NCBI RefSeq assembly: GCF_963422355.1
Contig: NC_085104.1
Coordinates: 5,968,798 to 6,032,797 of the forward strand
Reading direction: 5' to 3'
DNA from: Corticium candelabrum
Lineage: Eukaryota; Porifera; Homoscleromorpha; Homosclerophorida; Plakinidae
Length of the DNA stretch: 64,000 bases
The notes beneath the pieces are model-generated. The model was not told where the DNA came from, did no database searches, and saw only the letters and a list, made by a program, of their open reading frames with translations. Below are positions 38,776 through 50,649 of the stretch, in pieces. A program made the translations under genes and the position numbers. Every line of letters begins with the position of its first letter. Positions within the stretch are counted from its first letter, which is position 1.

Positions 38776-41700
38776 TTTTATTTATATATTTATATATTTA
38801 TATATTTATATATATACGTACGTCAGCACACGGATTTACGGCAAAACAGAAAGACAAATCAACAAAACGACGATGCCAGATGAATGCAATTTTGACTCCG
38901 TAACATATGCGCTAAAAATTGAAGCATGGGACCTCTTTTGAGGGGTCGACTCAATTGTAATTTCTTGGCGAGGAGAGTCAAACGACTCTCGATTTTGCTC
39001 CCTTACGCGACTAAAGAGAAAAGGAGACTGATTTGTGACAAACGGAATGAAAAAGAAAAGCTAAAAGAAGAGAAAAGTCTGTTTTTTGAGTTTCCGCAGT
39101 TACTTTGATAGAAATTATTGCTACGCAACCATTGTCACGTGACTATGCGATCATTGTTACGCGACTATCTCAGTAAACGAGTGAGACGACTGAAGCGTGA
39201 ACGAAGAATTGAAGACAACTATAGTGTTTTGCGTTCAATTATCTGAACTCGGCGTTCAGTTACCCGATTCAGGCAAGCAATTATCCGAATTGGGCGTTCA
39301 GTTATCCGATTCGGGCATTCAATTATCCGATGTTCTGTCCTAATTAGAAGTAGCAAATATAGAAATAATTATTTTAGTCGCACATTTCTTTCATGACGTC
39401 TTTCTATGATGCTCACTCACGTTTCAGCTGAACAATAAATGATTGATTCAAGAAAGGTGGGAAGGTGAAGTAGTGAAATTCGAGCTCTTGATTAGCTAAA
39501 AACCAGCTGCGACGCATGATGGACTGTTGCATGGTATCACGCAAGACGCGCGATTTACAAAGTATGCGGATTACACCACGATTGACAGAGCAAGGCGTTG
39601 TTGTAGGCTTCCTAGATATGTAGATTTAGTTCGCTCACAACAGCTTAGTTAGACCTCCGCGGAAACGTGGGACACCAAGATTAGTGCAAAGGAAATTATC
39701 CTACAACACACGCTAAACATTTACGCTAGAGTCAAGATTAATTACAAATTATTGCGTCTATACAGCTGATGAATGATGATATTTGAGCAGCTGCCCAACC
39801 GCAGACTATGTAGGTTATTCAGTTTTCCATGATATTGCACAACAGCCGTAAGCAACGGATAATTGAACTCCTGAATCGGATAATTGAACGCCAAATACTA
39901 TAGAAGGGCAACTGAAAGTCTGTTTCTTTAGTTCCCGCGTTTGTTTGACAGAAACTATTGCTACGTAACGCAACCATTGTTACACAAATTATCACTCAAT
40001 AGGTAAAGACAGAACACCATCGCTCGCAAGACACAATGCTAACCGAGCATTTACTAGTATTTATATATTTATATATATACGTACGTCAGCACATGGATTT
40101 ACGGCAAAACAGAAAGACAAATCAACAAAACGACGATGCCAGATGAATGCAATTTTGACTCCGTAACATATGCGCTAAAAATTGAAGCATGGGACCTCTT
40201 TTGAGGGGTCGACTCAATTGTAAATTCTTGGCGAGGAGAGTCAAACGACTCTCGATTTTGCTCCCTTTTCCGCGACTAAAGAGAAAAGGAGACTGATTTG
40301 TGACAAATGGAATAAAAAAGAAAAGCTAAAAGAAGAGAAAAGTCTGTTTTTTGAGTTTCCGCGCGTTACTTTGATAGAAATTATTGCTACGCAACCATTG
40401 TCACGTGACTATGCGATCATTGTTACGCGACTATCTCAGTAAACGAGTGAGACGACTGAAGCGTGAACGAAGAATTGAAGACAACTAGAGTATTTTGCGT
40501 TCAATTATCTGAACTCAGCGTTCAGTTACCCGATTCAGGCAAGCAATTATCCGAATTGGGCGTTCAGTTATCCGATTCGGGCATTCAATTATCCGATGTT
40601 CTGTCCTAATTAGAAGTACCAAATATAGAAATAATTATTTTAGTCGCACATTTCTTTCATGACGTCTTTCTATGATGCTCACTCACGTTTCAGCTGAACA
40701 ATAAATGATTGATTCAAGAAAGGTGGGAAGGTGAAGTAGTGAAATTCGAGCTCTTGATTAGATAAAAACCTGCTACGACGCATGATGGACTGTTGCACGG
40801 TATCACGCAAGACGCGCGATTTACAAAGTATGCGGATTACACCACGATTGACGGAGCAAGGCGTTGTTGTAGGCTTCCTAGATATGTAGATTTAGTTCGC
40901 TCACAACAGCTCAGCTGGACTTTCGTGGAAACGTGGGACACCAAGATTAGTGCAAAGGAAATTATCCTACAACACACGCTAAAAATTCACGCTAAAGTCA
41001 AGATTAATTACAAATTATTGCGTCTATACAGCTGATGAATGATGATATTTGAGCAGCTGGCCAACCGGAGACTATGTAAGTTATTTAGTTGCACAACAGC
41101 CGTAAGCAACGGATAATTGAACGCCTGAATCGGATAATTGAACGCAAAATACTTTAGAAGAGCAACTGAAAGTCTGTTTCCTGAGTTCCCGCATTTGTTT
41201 GACAGAAACTATTGCTAAGTAACGCAACCATTGTTACGCGAATTGGTAAAGACACAACACCATCGCTCGCCAAACACAATGCTAACCGAGCATTTACTAG
41301 TATATTTATATATTTATATATTTATATATTTATATATTTATATATTTATATATTTATATATTTATATATATACGTGCGTCAGCACTTGTCATGCGGATTT
41401 ACGGCAAAACAGAAAGACAAATCGACAAAACGACGATGCCAGATGAATGCAATTTTGACTTCGTAACATATGCGCTAAAAATTGAAGCATGGGACCTCTT
41501 TGAGGGGTCGACTCAATTGTAATTTCTTGGCGAGGAGAGTCAAACGACTCTCGATTTTGCTCCCTTACGCGACTAAAGAGAAAAGAAGACTGATTCGTGA
41601 CAAACGGAATGAAAAAGAAAAGCTAAAAAAAGAGAAAAGTCTGTTTTTTGAGTTTCCGCGCGTTACTTTGATAGAAATTATTGCTACGCAACCATTGTCA

Positions 41701-43163
41701 CGTGACTATGCGATCATTGTTACGCGACTATCTCAGTAAGCGAGTGAGACGACTGAAGCGTGAACGAAGAATTGAAGACAACTATAGTGTTTTGCGTTCA
41801 ATTATCTGAACTCAGCGTTCAGTTACCCGATTCAGGCAAGCAATTATCCGAATTGGCCGTTCAGTTATCCGATTCGGGCATTCAATTATCCGATGTTCTG
41901 TCCTAATTAGAAGTACCAAATATAGAAATAATTATTTAAGTCGCACATTTCTTTCATGACGTCTTTCTAGGATGCTCACTCACGTTTCAGCTGAACAATA
42001 AATGATTGATTCAAGAAAGATTAGTGCAAAAGAAATTATCGTACAACACACGCTAAAAATTCACGCTAAAGTCAAGATTAATTACAAATTATTGAGTCTA
42101 TACAGCTGATGAATGATGATATTTGAGCAGCTGCCCAACCGCAGACTATGTAAGTTATTTGGTTGCACAACAGCCGTAAGCAACGGATAATTGAACGCCT
42201 GAATCGGTTAATTGAACGCAAAATACTTTAAAAGAGCAACTGAAAGTTTGTTTCCTGAGTTCCCGGGTTTGTTTGACAAAAACTATTGCTAAGTAACGCA
42301 ACCATTGTTACGCGAATTGGTAAAGACACAACACCATCGCTCGCCAAACACAATGCTAACCGAGCATTTACTAGTATATTTATATATTTATATATTTATA
42401 TGCGTACGTCAGCACTTGTCATATGGATTTACGGCAAAACGGAAAGACGGATCGACAAAACGACGATGCCAGATAAATGCAATTTTGAATCCGTAACATA
42501 TTCACAAAAAATTGAAGAAAGGGACCCTTTTCGGGGGTCGACTCAATTGTAATTTCTTGGCGAGAAGAGTGAAACGACTCTCGATTTTGCTCTCTTACGC
42601 GGCAAAAGAACAAAGGAGACTGATGCGTGACAAACGGAATGGAAAGGAAAAGCTAAAAGAAGAGAAAAGTCTGTTTTTTGAGTTTCCGCGCGTTACTTTG
42701 ATAGAAATTATTGCTACGCAACCATTATCACGTGACTACGTGACCATTGTTACGCGACTATTTTAGCTAATAAACAAGTGAGACGATTGAAGCGTGAATG
42801 AAGAATTGAAGACAACTAGACTAAACAGCTGATGAATGATGATATTTGAGCAGCTGCCCAACCGCAGACAATGTAAGTTATTCAGTTTTTCTGGATATTG
42901 CACAACAGCCGTATGCAACGAATAATTGAACTCCTGAATCGAATAATTCAGATAATTGATTGCCTGAATCGGATAATTGAACGCCGAGTTCAAATAACTG
43001 AACACTGGATTCGGATAATTGAACGCAAATACTATAGAAGAGCAACTGAAGGTAGGTTTCTTGAGTTCCCGCGTTTGCTTGACAGAAACTATTGCTACGT
43101 AACGCAACCATTGTTACGCGAATAGGTAAAGACAGAACACCATCGCACGCCAAACACAATGCT

Positions 43164-43311
43164 GACAAGAGAGAGGCTCGCTTCGCTCGCCAATAATATA
43201 TCTCGAGCTCAGTTGACATGACAAGAGAGAGGCTCGCTTCGCTCGCCAATAAATATAATATATCTCGAACTCAATTGACATGACAAGAGAGAGGCTCACT
43301 TCGCTCGCCAA
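43164..43311 (+). repeat. 53-bp module cluster closing the array, inverted
   Basis: One partial copy (43164-43193) and two full ones (43197-43249, 43259-43311). They run in plus orientation although the adjoining array is minus, so the array ends in an inverted junction at CAATGCT/GACAAGAG. No array sequence is seen beyond 43311. Confidence 0.85.
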
Positions 43312-43580
43312 TCAAAGAGATAAGTGAATTCAAACAGTTGGTTTTAAGCTCAGCTCTAAAACAAAATGACCCATACTTGAGATATATTTTCGTTAAGCTG
43401 AAGTGCAATCATCAAGAATAGTCTTTCCTAATTCAATAGTTCTGCACAATTCAACTACACCAGTATATTACACAATAAATACTCACTACTTTGAGTCTAT
43501 CTACTGTATGCCTTCAGTGAACCCATGTATAACAGCCACACCGCTCTTACTAATATTTTATATACTGACATATTGCCAAA
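43312..43580. other. Intergenic, nothing recognised
   Basis: Unique AT-rich DNA between the end of the array and the 3' end of the membrane-protein gene. No repeats or coding signal seen. Confidence 0.5.
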
Positions 43581-44924
43581 TTAGTCAGTCTTTAATGTCT
43601 CGTCCCTACTCGAACTCGAAACCATCGGGCAAACAGTTTTCTGCAACTGTTTCGTCTCAAACTTCTTTCTGTATGCCCGTTCGGCCAGGCTGGACGTTCC
43701 CTGTCCGACAGTCTTGACACCGGTAAGCAGCAGCTGCCTTGCCATTCTCAAACGCAATGCCATTGGATCAAACCCAGTCAATGACACCTGAAAGCGTCGC
43801 AGCACGGCAAACACCTTTCCCAGTGGAGCGAGCAACACAGCGAGGAATTGACGAATTGGAATCCACAACTGAACAACATTCCTCCACGGAAGTCGTTGCA
43901 GACTCTCAATAATAGGCTTTGTCGCTCTCATCAAAGGCCTTGATACTAGCCGCAATGTCTTCCACACTGGTCCAATAAACGATGCCCAGATGACAACCAG
44001 TGGCTGGCAATAATATAACCACAAATCTGTCCACCGATGAAGAACGTGATCAAGAAACAAGACGATCGATTCAAGGTACATATTGAGCAGCTCAACAACA
44101 GGCTGAAGTGCTGCTTTGATGATCGACACATGGATATACAACTGCCACACGGCCCAGGCGACCGACAAGATCGTATACACAATGATCAATCGTTCAATTG
44201 CGAATCGAAGATTCCGAGAGTACATCCAGCATGGCAGAAAAGACACCCAACCCGGTAGGCCCTCTCTCCAAGCAATGGCCTCAACCCTCTCTCGTTGTAT
44301 GTCTTGTCTGCTGGCATCACCTTCAAGCGACGACTTATATTTCATGTAACGAATGTCTTTTAAGATGTCCCGCAGGAGTGACACGTGATCAATGTCGCAA
44401 CTCATTTTCACCAAGAAACCGACTGCTAGAGGAGACAAATCGCCGCTTTTGTTTTCTCTCCTAAAGCATATTGGACGTTCGGTCTCTATTGTCAACTTTG
44501 CGACCATTGAATCTAAGTCTCCAGAAAACTTGCTGGTTAGTCTGAGGTCTACTGCTGCGATGTTTGTACATTGGAATGTGCCAAGAGGTGCTGATTTTCT
44601 GTCCGTTTGCTCTACTGTTTCGCCTTCTTCCCAAACGTCGAGTTGTAGACGACTACAGTCTTCTGATATGTAGAGTTCGCCGTATGATTGTACGTTCTCT
44701 GCCTCTTGGAAACGATATTTCCACTCTCCAACGACGAGAGAACGAAGAGGAATGCGACCTTCCATGGGATATCCGGGTATGAGAGGGAGGGAGAGTCCAG
44801 GATAAGATATGGCAGCCGTTTTCCCGGATGGTCGGCTGAGGCACGTTGAAAAAGACGTTCTCATCGCAAAACTGGTAAAAGAGGAAGCAGGGAAGCGATG
44901 CCATGAGTATAATAAAGGTATCAT
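43581..44924 (-). CDS. Predicted multi-pass membrane protein, family not recognised
   Basis: A continuous 447-codon frame without repeats, the longest in the window, ending TAA/TGA-type at 43581. I do not recognise the family. Residues about 55-200 are soluble-looking (GEWKYRFQEAENVQSYGELY, SRLQLDVWEEGE) and could form a beta-rich domain. Residues about 241-266 (FAIERLIIVYTILSVAWAVW..) and 302-322 (LWLYYCQPLVVIWASFIGPV) are clear membrane segments. 271-293 and 355-380 are hydrophobic or amphipathic. The tail is basic then Ser-rich. No signal peptide is evident. The first ATG of the frame is at 44924 in AGTACAATGA. Another ATG lies upstream in a different frame, and a 5' UTR intron is possible (TTTACAG near 44985). 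A strong promoter lies at 45216-45314 on the same strand. It is the best host-gene candidate here. Confidence 0.7.
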   Translation of the reverse strand: MIPLLYSWHRFPASSFTSFAMRTSFSTCLSRPSGKTAAISYPGLSLPLIPGYPMEGRIPLRSLVVGEWKYRFQEAENVQSYGELYISEDCSRLQLDVWEEGETVEQTDRKSAPLGTFQCTNIAAVDLRLTSKFSGDLDSMVAKLTIETERPICFRRENKSGDLSPLAVGFLVKMSCDIDHVSLLRDILKDIRYMKYKSSLEGDASRQDIQRERVEAIAWREGLPGWVSFLPCWMYSRNLRFAIERLIIVYTILSVAWAVWQLYIHVSIIKAALQPVVELLNMYLESIVLFLDHVLHRWTDLWLYYCQPLVVIWASFIGPVWKTLRLVSRPLMRATKPIIESLQRLPWRNVVQLWIPIRQFLAVLLAPLGKVFAVLRRFQVSLTGFDPMALRLRMARQLLLTGVKTVGQGTSSLAERAYRKKFETKQLQKTVCPMVSSSSRDETLKTD

Positions 44925-45215
44925 TGTACTTATTCGACGTCTCTAGGTGATCATGAACGTCTGTGTTGTCTTGATTTCTGTAAAGCATTTGCTGACTGTG
45001 CGAAAGGTAGAACAATATCGATGGTCTGGAAGTGTAGACAATTAAGTCAAGACCTTCAAAACTGCATTGCCGAGCAGTAAGTGTAATTAATCAATTGACA
45101 ATCACACAATAGTTGTATGGACCAAGTTGTTGATCCTCAAATCATTATTACCCGAGGCCCGGATTTCTGGGTGGAGGGTATAGTAGTCGTTCGACGACCC
45201 GACGACCCGGCGACC

Positions 45216-45314
45216 GTATATATAGTTGGTTAGCGGAGATGCAAATGAAGCTATTCCGACCAATAGACGAGAAGTGGTGTCATTACTGACCAATAGACGA
45301 ACGTGATGTCATCA
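45216..45314 (-). promoter_or_regulatory. Core promoter for the membrane-protein gene
   Basis: Read on the minus strand: a CRE/ATF-like TGATGACATCA (45304-45314), two inverted CCAAT boxes (CCAAT on plus at 45260-45264 and 45290-45294, each inside the 13-mer GACCAATAGACGA, 30 bp apart), an octamer ATTTGCAT (45239-45246), then a TATA box CTATATATAC (45216-45225). The order and spacing are those of a classical RNA polymerase II promoter. Transcription would start near 45185-45190, about 260 nt before the 44924 start codon. The octamer-TATA-CCAAT combination recalls metazoan histone promoters, but no histone follows. Confidence 0.6.
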
Positions 45315-45315
45315 T

Positions 45316-46064
45316 GAGGCTCCACCTCTCTTTGTTTGGTAGCTGCTAACAAGAATTCGGCCATCGGGCGACCGTCCTGTACATGGTGTTTAGTCCTTTG
45401 CTTTAACTAAGGGTTTAACACATGCATTTGTACGTGTATGTTCCCCAACCACAACCAGGAGCGAGGTGTGTAGCTGTACCTGACTTGTAACATTGTGCTT
45501 GTTCCACAGTGTTTCTGCATAGTGGTTCTGCAGTCTGCCAGCTTGAATTTTGGGTGTGCATGGCTGAGCGGCTGTGTTGTTGTTGCAAAGATCACTAGTG
45601 TTGTCTTCAACAGAAATTTGGCGCTTGACAAGAATTTGCGAAGGGGAACGTGCATTGTCCATGACAGCGTCTGTTTGTCGGACGAAGCGGCTCGGCTGAC
45701 CTGTAAGTACACTAGTGCGTCTCTATTCATTTCTGTTTTACGGTATCCAAAGTCAGAGTGAACAGACGCCTAGCTAATCTACATGTGCACGTGCATGTTT
45801 TCCCACATTGGATGTCTTGTTTTGGCTCTGGGGTCACCTCATTACAACAACCAGAGTTGCGGTTAGACAGATAGCTGTGTATATACGGTACAGTGAACAG
45901 TAGGCGACGTCTAGCTAGAGAAGCGGCACAAACAACAAGACGCCTAGAGAAGCTGCACAAAGAATGAGACTTTTACATTCTTGTGAGCTGGAAAATGGGT
46001 GGTGAGCTGCTTGTTTGGTCTACATTTGTAACCTAGGTTTCCCATCAATACAACAAACAGAACA
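45316..46064. other. No confident gene
   Basis: Mixed-composition sequence upstream of the minus-strand promoter. A possible splice donor CCTGTAAGTAC occurs at about 45697-45707 on the plus strand. A loosely repeated motif, GA(C)GTCTAG..AGAAGC.GCACAAA, occurs twice at about 45905-45960. Nothing is assignable. Confidence 0.4.
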
Positions 46065-46252
46065 ATGACCACATCCATTACTTCATCACGTAAGGCGAAG
46101 ATTGCCAGCAGTGTAGTGGGTTTGCTAGTGAAAGTCCAAACATTCTTGAATGCAGTTGGGATTGATTCCTGTCAACTGCTGACGGAAGATGTTACTAGTA
46201 GGACAATGGATGGAGAAATTGTTTTACATCTATGGACAGCTGTTCGTATTAG
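46065..46252 (+). CDS. Possible host exon, unknown
   Basis: Open frame with coding-like composition, MTTSITSSRKAKIASSVVGL then LVKVQTFLNAVGIDSCQLL and DGEIVLHLWTAVRIR. It ends at AG/GTAGGGG, which could be a splice donor or simply the stop TAG. It lies between the promoter region and the transposon nest on the plus strand. No family recognised. Confidence 0.3.
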
Positions 46253-46365
46253 GTAGGGGGTGGGTGTGTAAGAAGAAATTCTAATGTTGTTTGGATTTAA
46301 AAATCATTTGAAAATTACGGACCTAATGACTGACATGAAGAAGGAGCAATTGCATATATAGACAG

Positions 46366-47397
46366 TAGCCTCGTCCCCAGACTCACGTGAGCCTGGCAGT
46401 GTCCAATTCCCGTATAACACTTTCAGCCTCCCATGAGTCTGGACTCATCGTGCCTACTTTCACACACTTACTTCACTAAGTGTCACCCCACGTCACAGTC
46501 TTGGCACCCCATGTGACTAAATACTACCTATGTCACAAACTCAATTAGCTTATATCTATCTAATGTGTGACCCAGCAGATTGTGTATCACACCCAAGCCT
46601 CCAAGCAGCACATGATGACTCTACTCTCCACGGTGCGTGATTCACCAAGTTCACACTCTCCAAATATTGAGACGACTTCAGCATGTGGAAAGGTGAGTGT
46701 AGTCCTACGTTATTGTCCTACTCGTGTAGACTGGCGAGCTTGCCAAGTCTAGTTACAGCAATCCGGACTTTGGGCGTGTAGTTCACTCTTTGTTTCGTTG
46801 CATATCCGCTATCTGCACAGCCCTTGCTAGTGCGCAGACTCTATTGTAAAGGCCAGTAGGGCACGCAATGGCAACGAGTAACACATTGATGTGGAAATTA
46901 TTGCAGTTCGCTCTTCGTGTTTTCAATTATGATGACTTTCAGGAGGGTAAACTTGAAGTCTCCAGAGCCATCCTAGGGGGAAAAGACTTCTTTGTTTGCA
47001 CAAACAATGAGTGAACTACACGCGAAGCTCGGATTGCTATAACTAGACTTGGCAGGCTTGCCAGTCTACACGAGTAGGACAATAGCGTAGGATTACACTC
47101 ACCTTTCCACATGCTGAAGTCGTCTTGAGCTTTGGAGAGTGTGAACTTGGTGAATCACGCACCGTGCTTGGAGGCTTGGGCGTGATCTGCTGGGTCACAC
47201 ATTAGATAGATATAAGCTAATTGAGTTTGTGACGTAGGTATTATTTAGTCACGTGGGATGCCAAGACTGTGTCGTGGGGTGACACTTAGTGAAGTAAGTG
47301 TGTGAAAGAGGTGCGGTGAGTCCAGACTCACAGAAGGTTGAAAGTGTTTTTGGGAACCGGACACTGCCAGGCTCACGTGAGTTTGGGGATGAGGCTG
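46366..47397. mobile_element. Foldback element with ~400-bp inverted repeats and 9-bp target duplication
   Basis: 1032 bp. Left arm 46366-46790 begins TAGCCTCGTCCCC; right arm 46999-47397 ends GGGGATGAGGCTG. The arms are imperfect inverted copies over about 400 bp around a ~200-bp centre. The direct repeat TATAGACAG flanks it at 46357-46365 and 47398-47406, a 9-bp target duplication typical of Mutator-like elements. No transposase is present, so it is non-autonomous. Superfamily is inferred from the duplication length only. Confidence 0.85.
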
Positions 47398-48680
47398 TAT
47401 AGACAGGGCTGGCGGAGCCGGTCCGGCAAGTCCTGCAGGTCCTGCAAATGCTGGACCACCAATTGACAGTATGACATCACTGCAAAATTCTAATAACTCA
47501 TATATAATAGGATTGCGAACATGACACTGAGATCGCTCTGATGACAGTTAGCCTTGGACATCAGCCCTTCTTGGCCTGGTAAAATTCAAGGTTGGGAAAT
47601 ATCTGGGTCTGTTATTGCTAGCGTGCTTTGCCTTCGTGTGTCTCTGATCATGTCTCTTTCAAAGTTGCTCCAGAGCTCTCCAGGATGTCCAGAGATTGGA
47701 CAGAAACCGTACCAACCAACAGATATCACGTTTCCTAAGCTACACTTTGGAAAGAAAGATGCCAGCTTTCGTTGTTTTCACTCACTTGGTTCCAAAAATG
47801 GAAGTGGCTGCACTAGGATCAAGAATCACAGCTTTTAAACAGAAGAAGCTGAGGGGCTTCTATTGGGCAGACAGCGCTTTGTTACCAGGGGCTATCAAAA
47901 CTAGAAAGACACCACTTCTGTATTCAGAAATCATGAAACATCGTCATGTCACAAAGAGGCAGTGGAGAATACTGTAATACGTCCTAATGCAACAAGAAAT
48001 GTAGATGAATTTTTAAGTTTGGCAATATCTGAAGAAAAAGCAGAGTGGGAGATGTCTGCACAAAATATTTTGTACCATTCTGTTTCTGGTGAGGCAAGGA
48101 TTACCTTTACGTGGTGATGGACCGTCTGAACTGGACGGCAATTTTAATCAAGCCTTGAAGCTGCTGAGCAATGAAGATGTGGATCTGATAACATGGACAA
48201 AAAGGAAAAGGGATAAATACACTTTCAAGGATATTCAAAATGAAATTTTGAAAGGTACAAATCAAAGTGTTCTACAAGAGATTGTCTCTGAGATTCAATC
48301 GTCAGTGTTTGCTGCTATGATGGATGAAGCTACAGATGTGAGCACCACCGAACAGGTAGTTATAGCTTTTTGCTGGGTAGATGAGAATCTCGATGACCAT
48401 GAAGACTTTGTTGGTCTCTACAGTACAGCGTTCTTAGATGCAAACTCTCTCATTGCCATCTTTAATAATGTCTTGTTACAATTTAACCTTTCGATAGAAC
48501 GTTGTAGAGGACAGTGCTATGATGGAGCTAGCGTGATGAAAGGACACAGGATTAGTGTCGCAACACAGCTTGCCCAGATGGAGAGTCGAGCTGAATACAC
48601 TCATTGCCCTGGCCACTCACTAAACTTGACATATCAAGATTCTATTTGTGAGGTCAAAGTTCTTAGAGATGCCTTAGATA

Positions 48681-50649
48681 CAGTTCGCGTCATAATTATA
48701 AGGACACTGCTGTCAAAACATACGGGTTCTTTTAGATTGTAAATTATTTCTTAGACAATATGCAAGATCTTTCAATTGTGGCAGTACTAGATGTAAACGT
48801 AATCGCACTATTCTATACTTTGTTTTGGTTGAAAATTACGAATTCTGAACGTACTGCACATGATCTATATGACGTAACACAGAAACAGGCTGTTTTGTTT
48901 GTCCTGATTTGGCTTCTTCTAGAGAGTTGAATTTTACAAATGTACATCAATGCAATTGTTATTTTATTGCATAATTCATAGATGCTTTACTTGCGCAAGC
49001 AAGAAGAAGAGTGGACTCAACGTCAGAACACAGGATTTTAGTGCATGTTGCTCCAATTTAAATTTGGGAGTCTTATCTGACAGTTTTAGGCATTGTACTA
49101 TTAGAAAGGTTGTTATTTAACTTTTCAGTAGAAGAATGAGCATCAGAAGATTGCAAGTAACCGCTAAAAGTTAGGAAAATGTTACTAATGAGCCATTTCT
49201 GGTGTTTTCAAAACAGTCAACCTACGCGCAAAATGTTTCAGCTGCTAAAACCCCTAGAGTAAAAGCCTGCAAACTTGTATGTCTTGTGCTAGTTCTTTTT
49301 TAGCTGAAATCATTTCACGAGTTTGTTTCGGTTCACTCATTCGCTGTGAGTTGCTGTAATGCCAAGAGGAAACAGCTCAGTCCCATTATCAGAGGAAAGA
49401 TCAAAGTGCTGCATTCTGTAGGCCATACCACTTGCCAGATTGCAGTGCAAGTGGGAAGATCGAAGGCAGAGGCTGTCAAACAGTAGCAGTGACTATGCAA
49501 CACGTCCTGGTAGAGAAAGAAAAACAACCGCATGTCAGGACAGGATGTTGAAGCGCCTTGCTATTGAGAACAGGCGAAAGTTGTCGAGACAGCTATTCTT
49601 TCAGCTGCATCAGGAGGCTGACATTGCTATTTCCTGCAGTACAGTTAGAAGACGACTGCATGAAAGTGAGCTGCATTCTCGGAGGCCACACAAGAAACCT
49701 CTACTGATGGACGAACACTGCCGGCTCAGATGAGAATGCGTGGCAATGTATCGTGACTGGGATGTGGAGGCGTGGAGATCTGTCCTTTTTAGCGATGAAG
49801 CCAAAATTAGCATTGGAAACGACAGAGCGCTGCACGTCTGGTGCCGTAATTATATTAAATTAAGGGAGAAGAGTATTTGCCGCAGTGCTGTGATTTGACA
49901 GTAAAACACTCACCAAGTGTGATGGTGTGGGGTAGCATGTCATATTATGGCGTCGGATCTCTAGTAAGACTAGAAGGCCATGTAACCGCTCTTGCCTACC
50001 AAAGAGTTCTCGAGGACCACATGCTTCCTGATGCTCAATTGTTAATAGTAGAGGAATTTGTTTTCCAGCACGACAATGTGCCCATCCATATCGCTCGATC
50101 CACCCGGCAATGGTTGCGTGACAACGACGTCACCATACTTGACACTGGCCTCCGCAGTCTCCAGACGCCAACCCTATCGAAAACTTGTGGCATACTTTGA
50201 AAGTTTCAACAAACAGAAGGCATCCCCAGAACAAAGAAGAACTCTGGCGTTCCGTCCAGGAGGCCTGAGCAGACGATTCCAGCAGCACATTTGCAGACAT
50301 TAGTCAACAGTGCTGCGCGTCGTGTAATTTCAATTAGATCAGCTAGAGGTGGACAAACCACATACTAATAAACAGTTAAAATGTTGTGTCACGTCTAAAC
50401 GCACGCGCAACAGTAGCAAAAATGTAGTGAGAAGTCACGTGATAGTTTCGTCTAGCAGCGGATACTACGGTTTCAGAGTGTGGTTTACGTGTTTTGAATT
50501 TTTTAGCAATGATAAACATTAGGTCTGCACTGCTAGTAGGCTCTGCTTAAAGCTCATAAAGATTTTGTACTTTTATCACTAGCTGGAAGATGATAAACGC
50601 ATTTGTACTGGGTTATGATGCCATGTCCTTATAATTATGACGCGAACTG
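48681..50649 (+). mobile_element. Tc1/mariner-like element inserted in the hAT transposase
   Basis: 1969 bp with perfect 26-bp terminal inverted repeats, 48681-48706 (CAGTTCGCGTCATAATTA..) and 50624-50649. It is flanked by TA at 48679-48680 and 50650-50651, the standard Tc1/mariner target duplication. Removing element plus one TA leaves the hAT reading frame continuous (..ALDT/TFELSK..), which fixes both boundaries. Confidence 0.95.
49361..50302 (+). pseudogene. Tc1-like DD34E transposase
   Basis: Helix-turn-helix part IIRGKIKVLHSVGHTT (about 49380-49430), then VRRRLHESELHSRRPHKKPL, then VLFSDEAKISIGNDRALHVW with the first Asp, SPSVMVWGSMSYYG, FVFQHDNVPIHIA with the second Asp, and [15 protein letters not shown] with the final Glu. 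Second Asp to Glu spacing is 34 residues after allowing one frameshift, the Tc1 pattern. Several frameshifts and stops (TAG.CAG.TGA near 49485, TGA at 49732 and others) inactivate it. Confidence 0.88.

Noticed and set aside
42100..42130. CTGATGA in array units as a hammerhead ribozyme core
   Set aside because: The matching GAAA and stem arrangement needed for a hammerhead is absent around it; CTGATGA alone is common.
44930..45200. A histone gene after the octamer/TATA promoter
   Set aside because: No histone-like frame or 3' stem-loop lies downstream on the minus strand; the first real frame is the membrane protein at 44924.
45390..45761. Overlapping 88-107-codon frames on both strands
   Set aside because: Mutually overlapping, with no domain or codon-like pattern favouring any of them.
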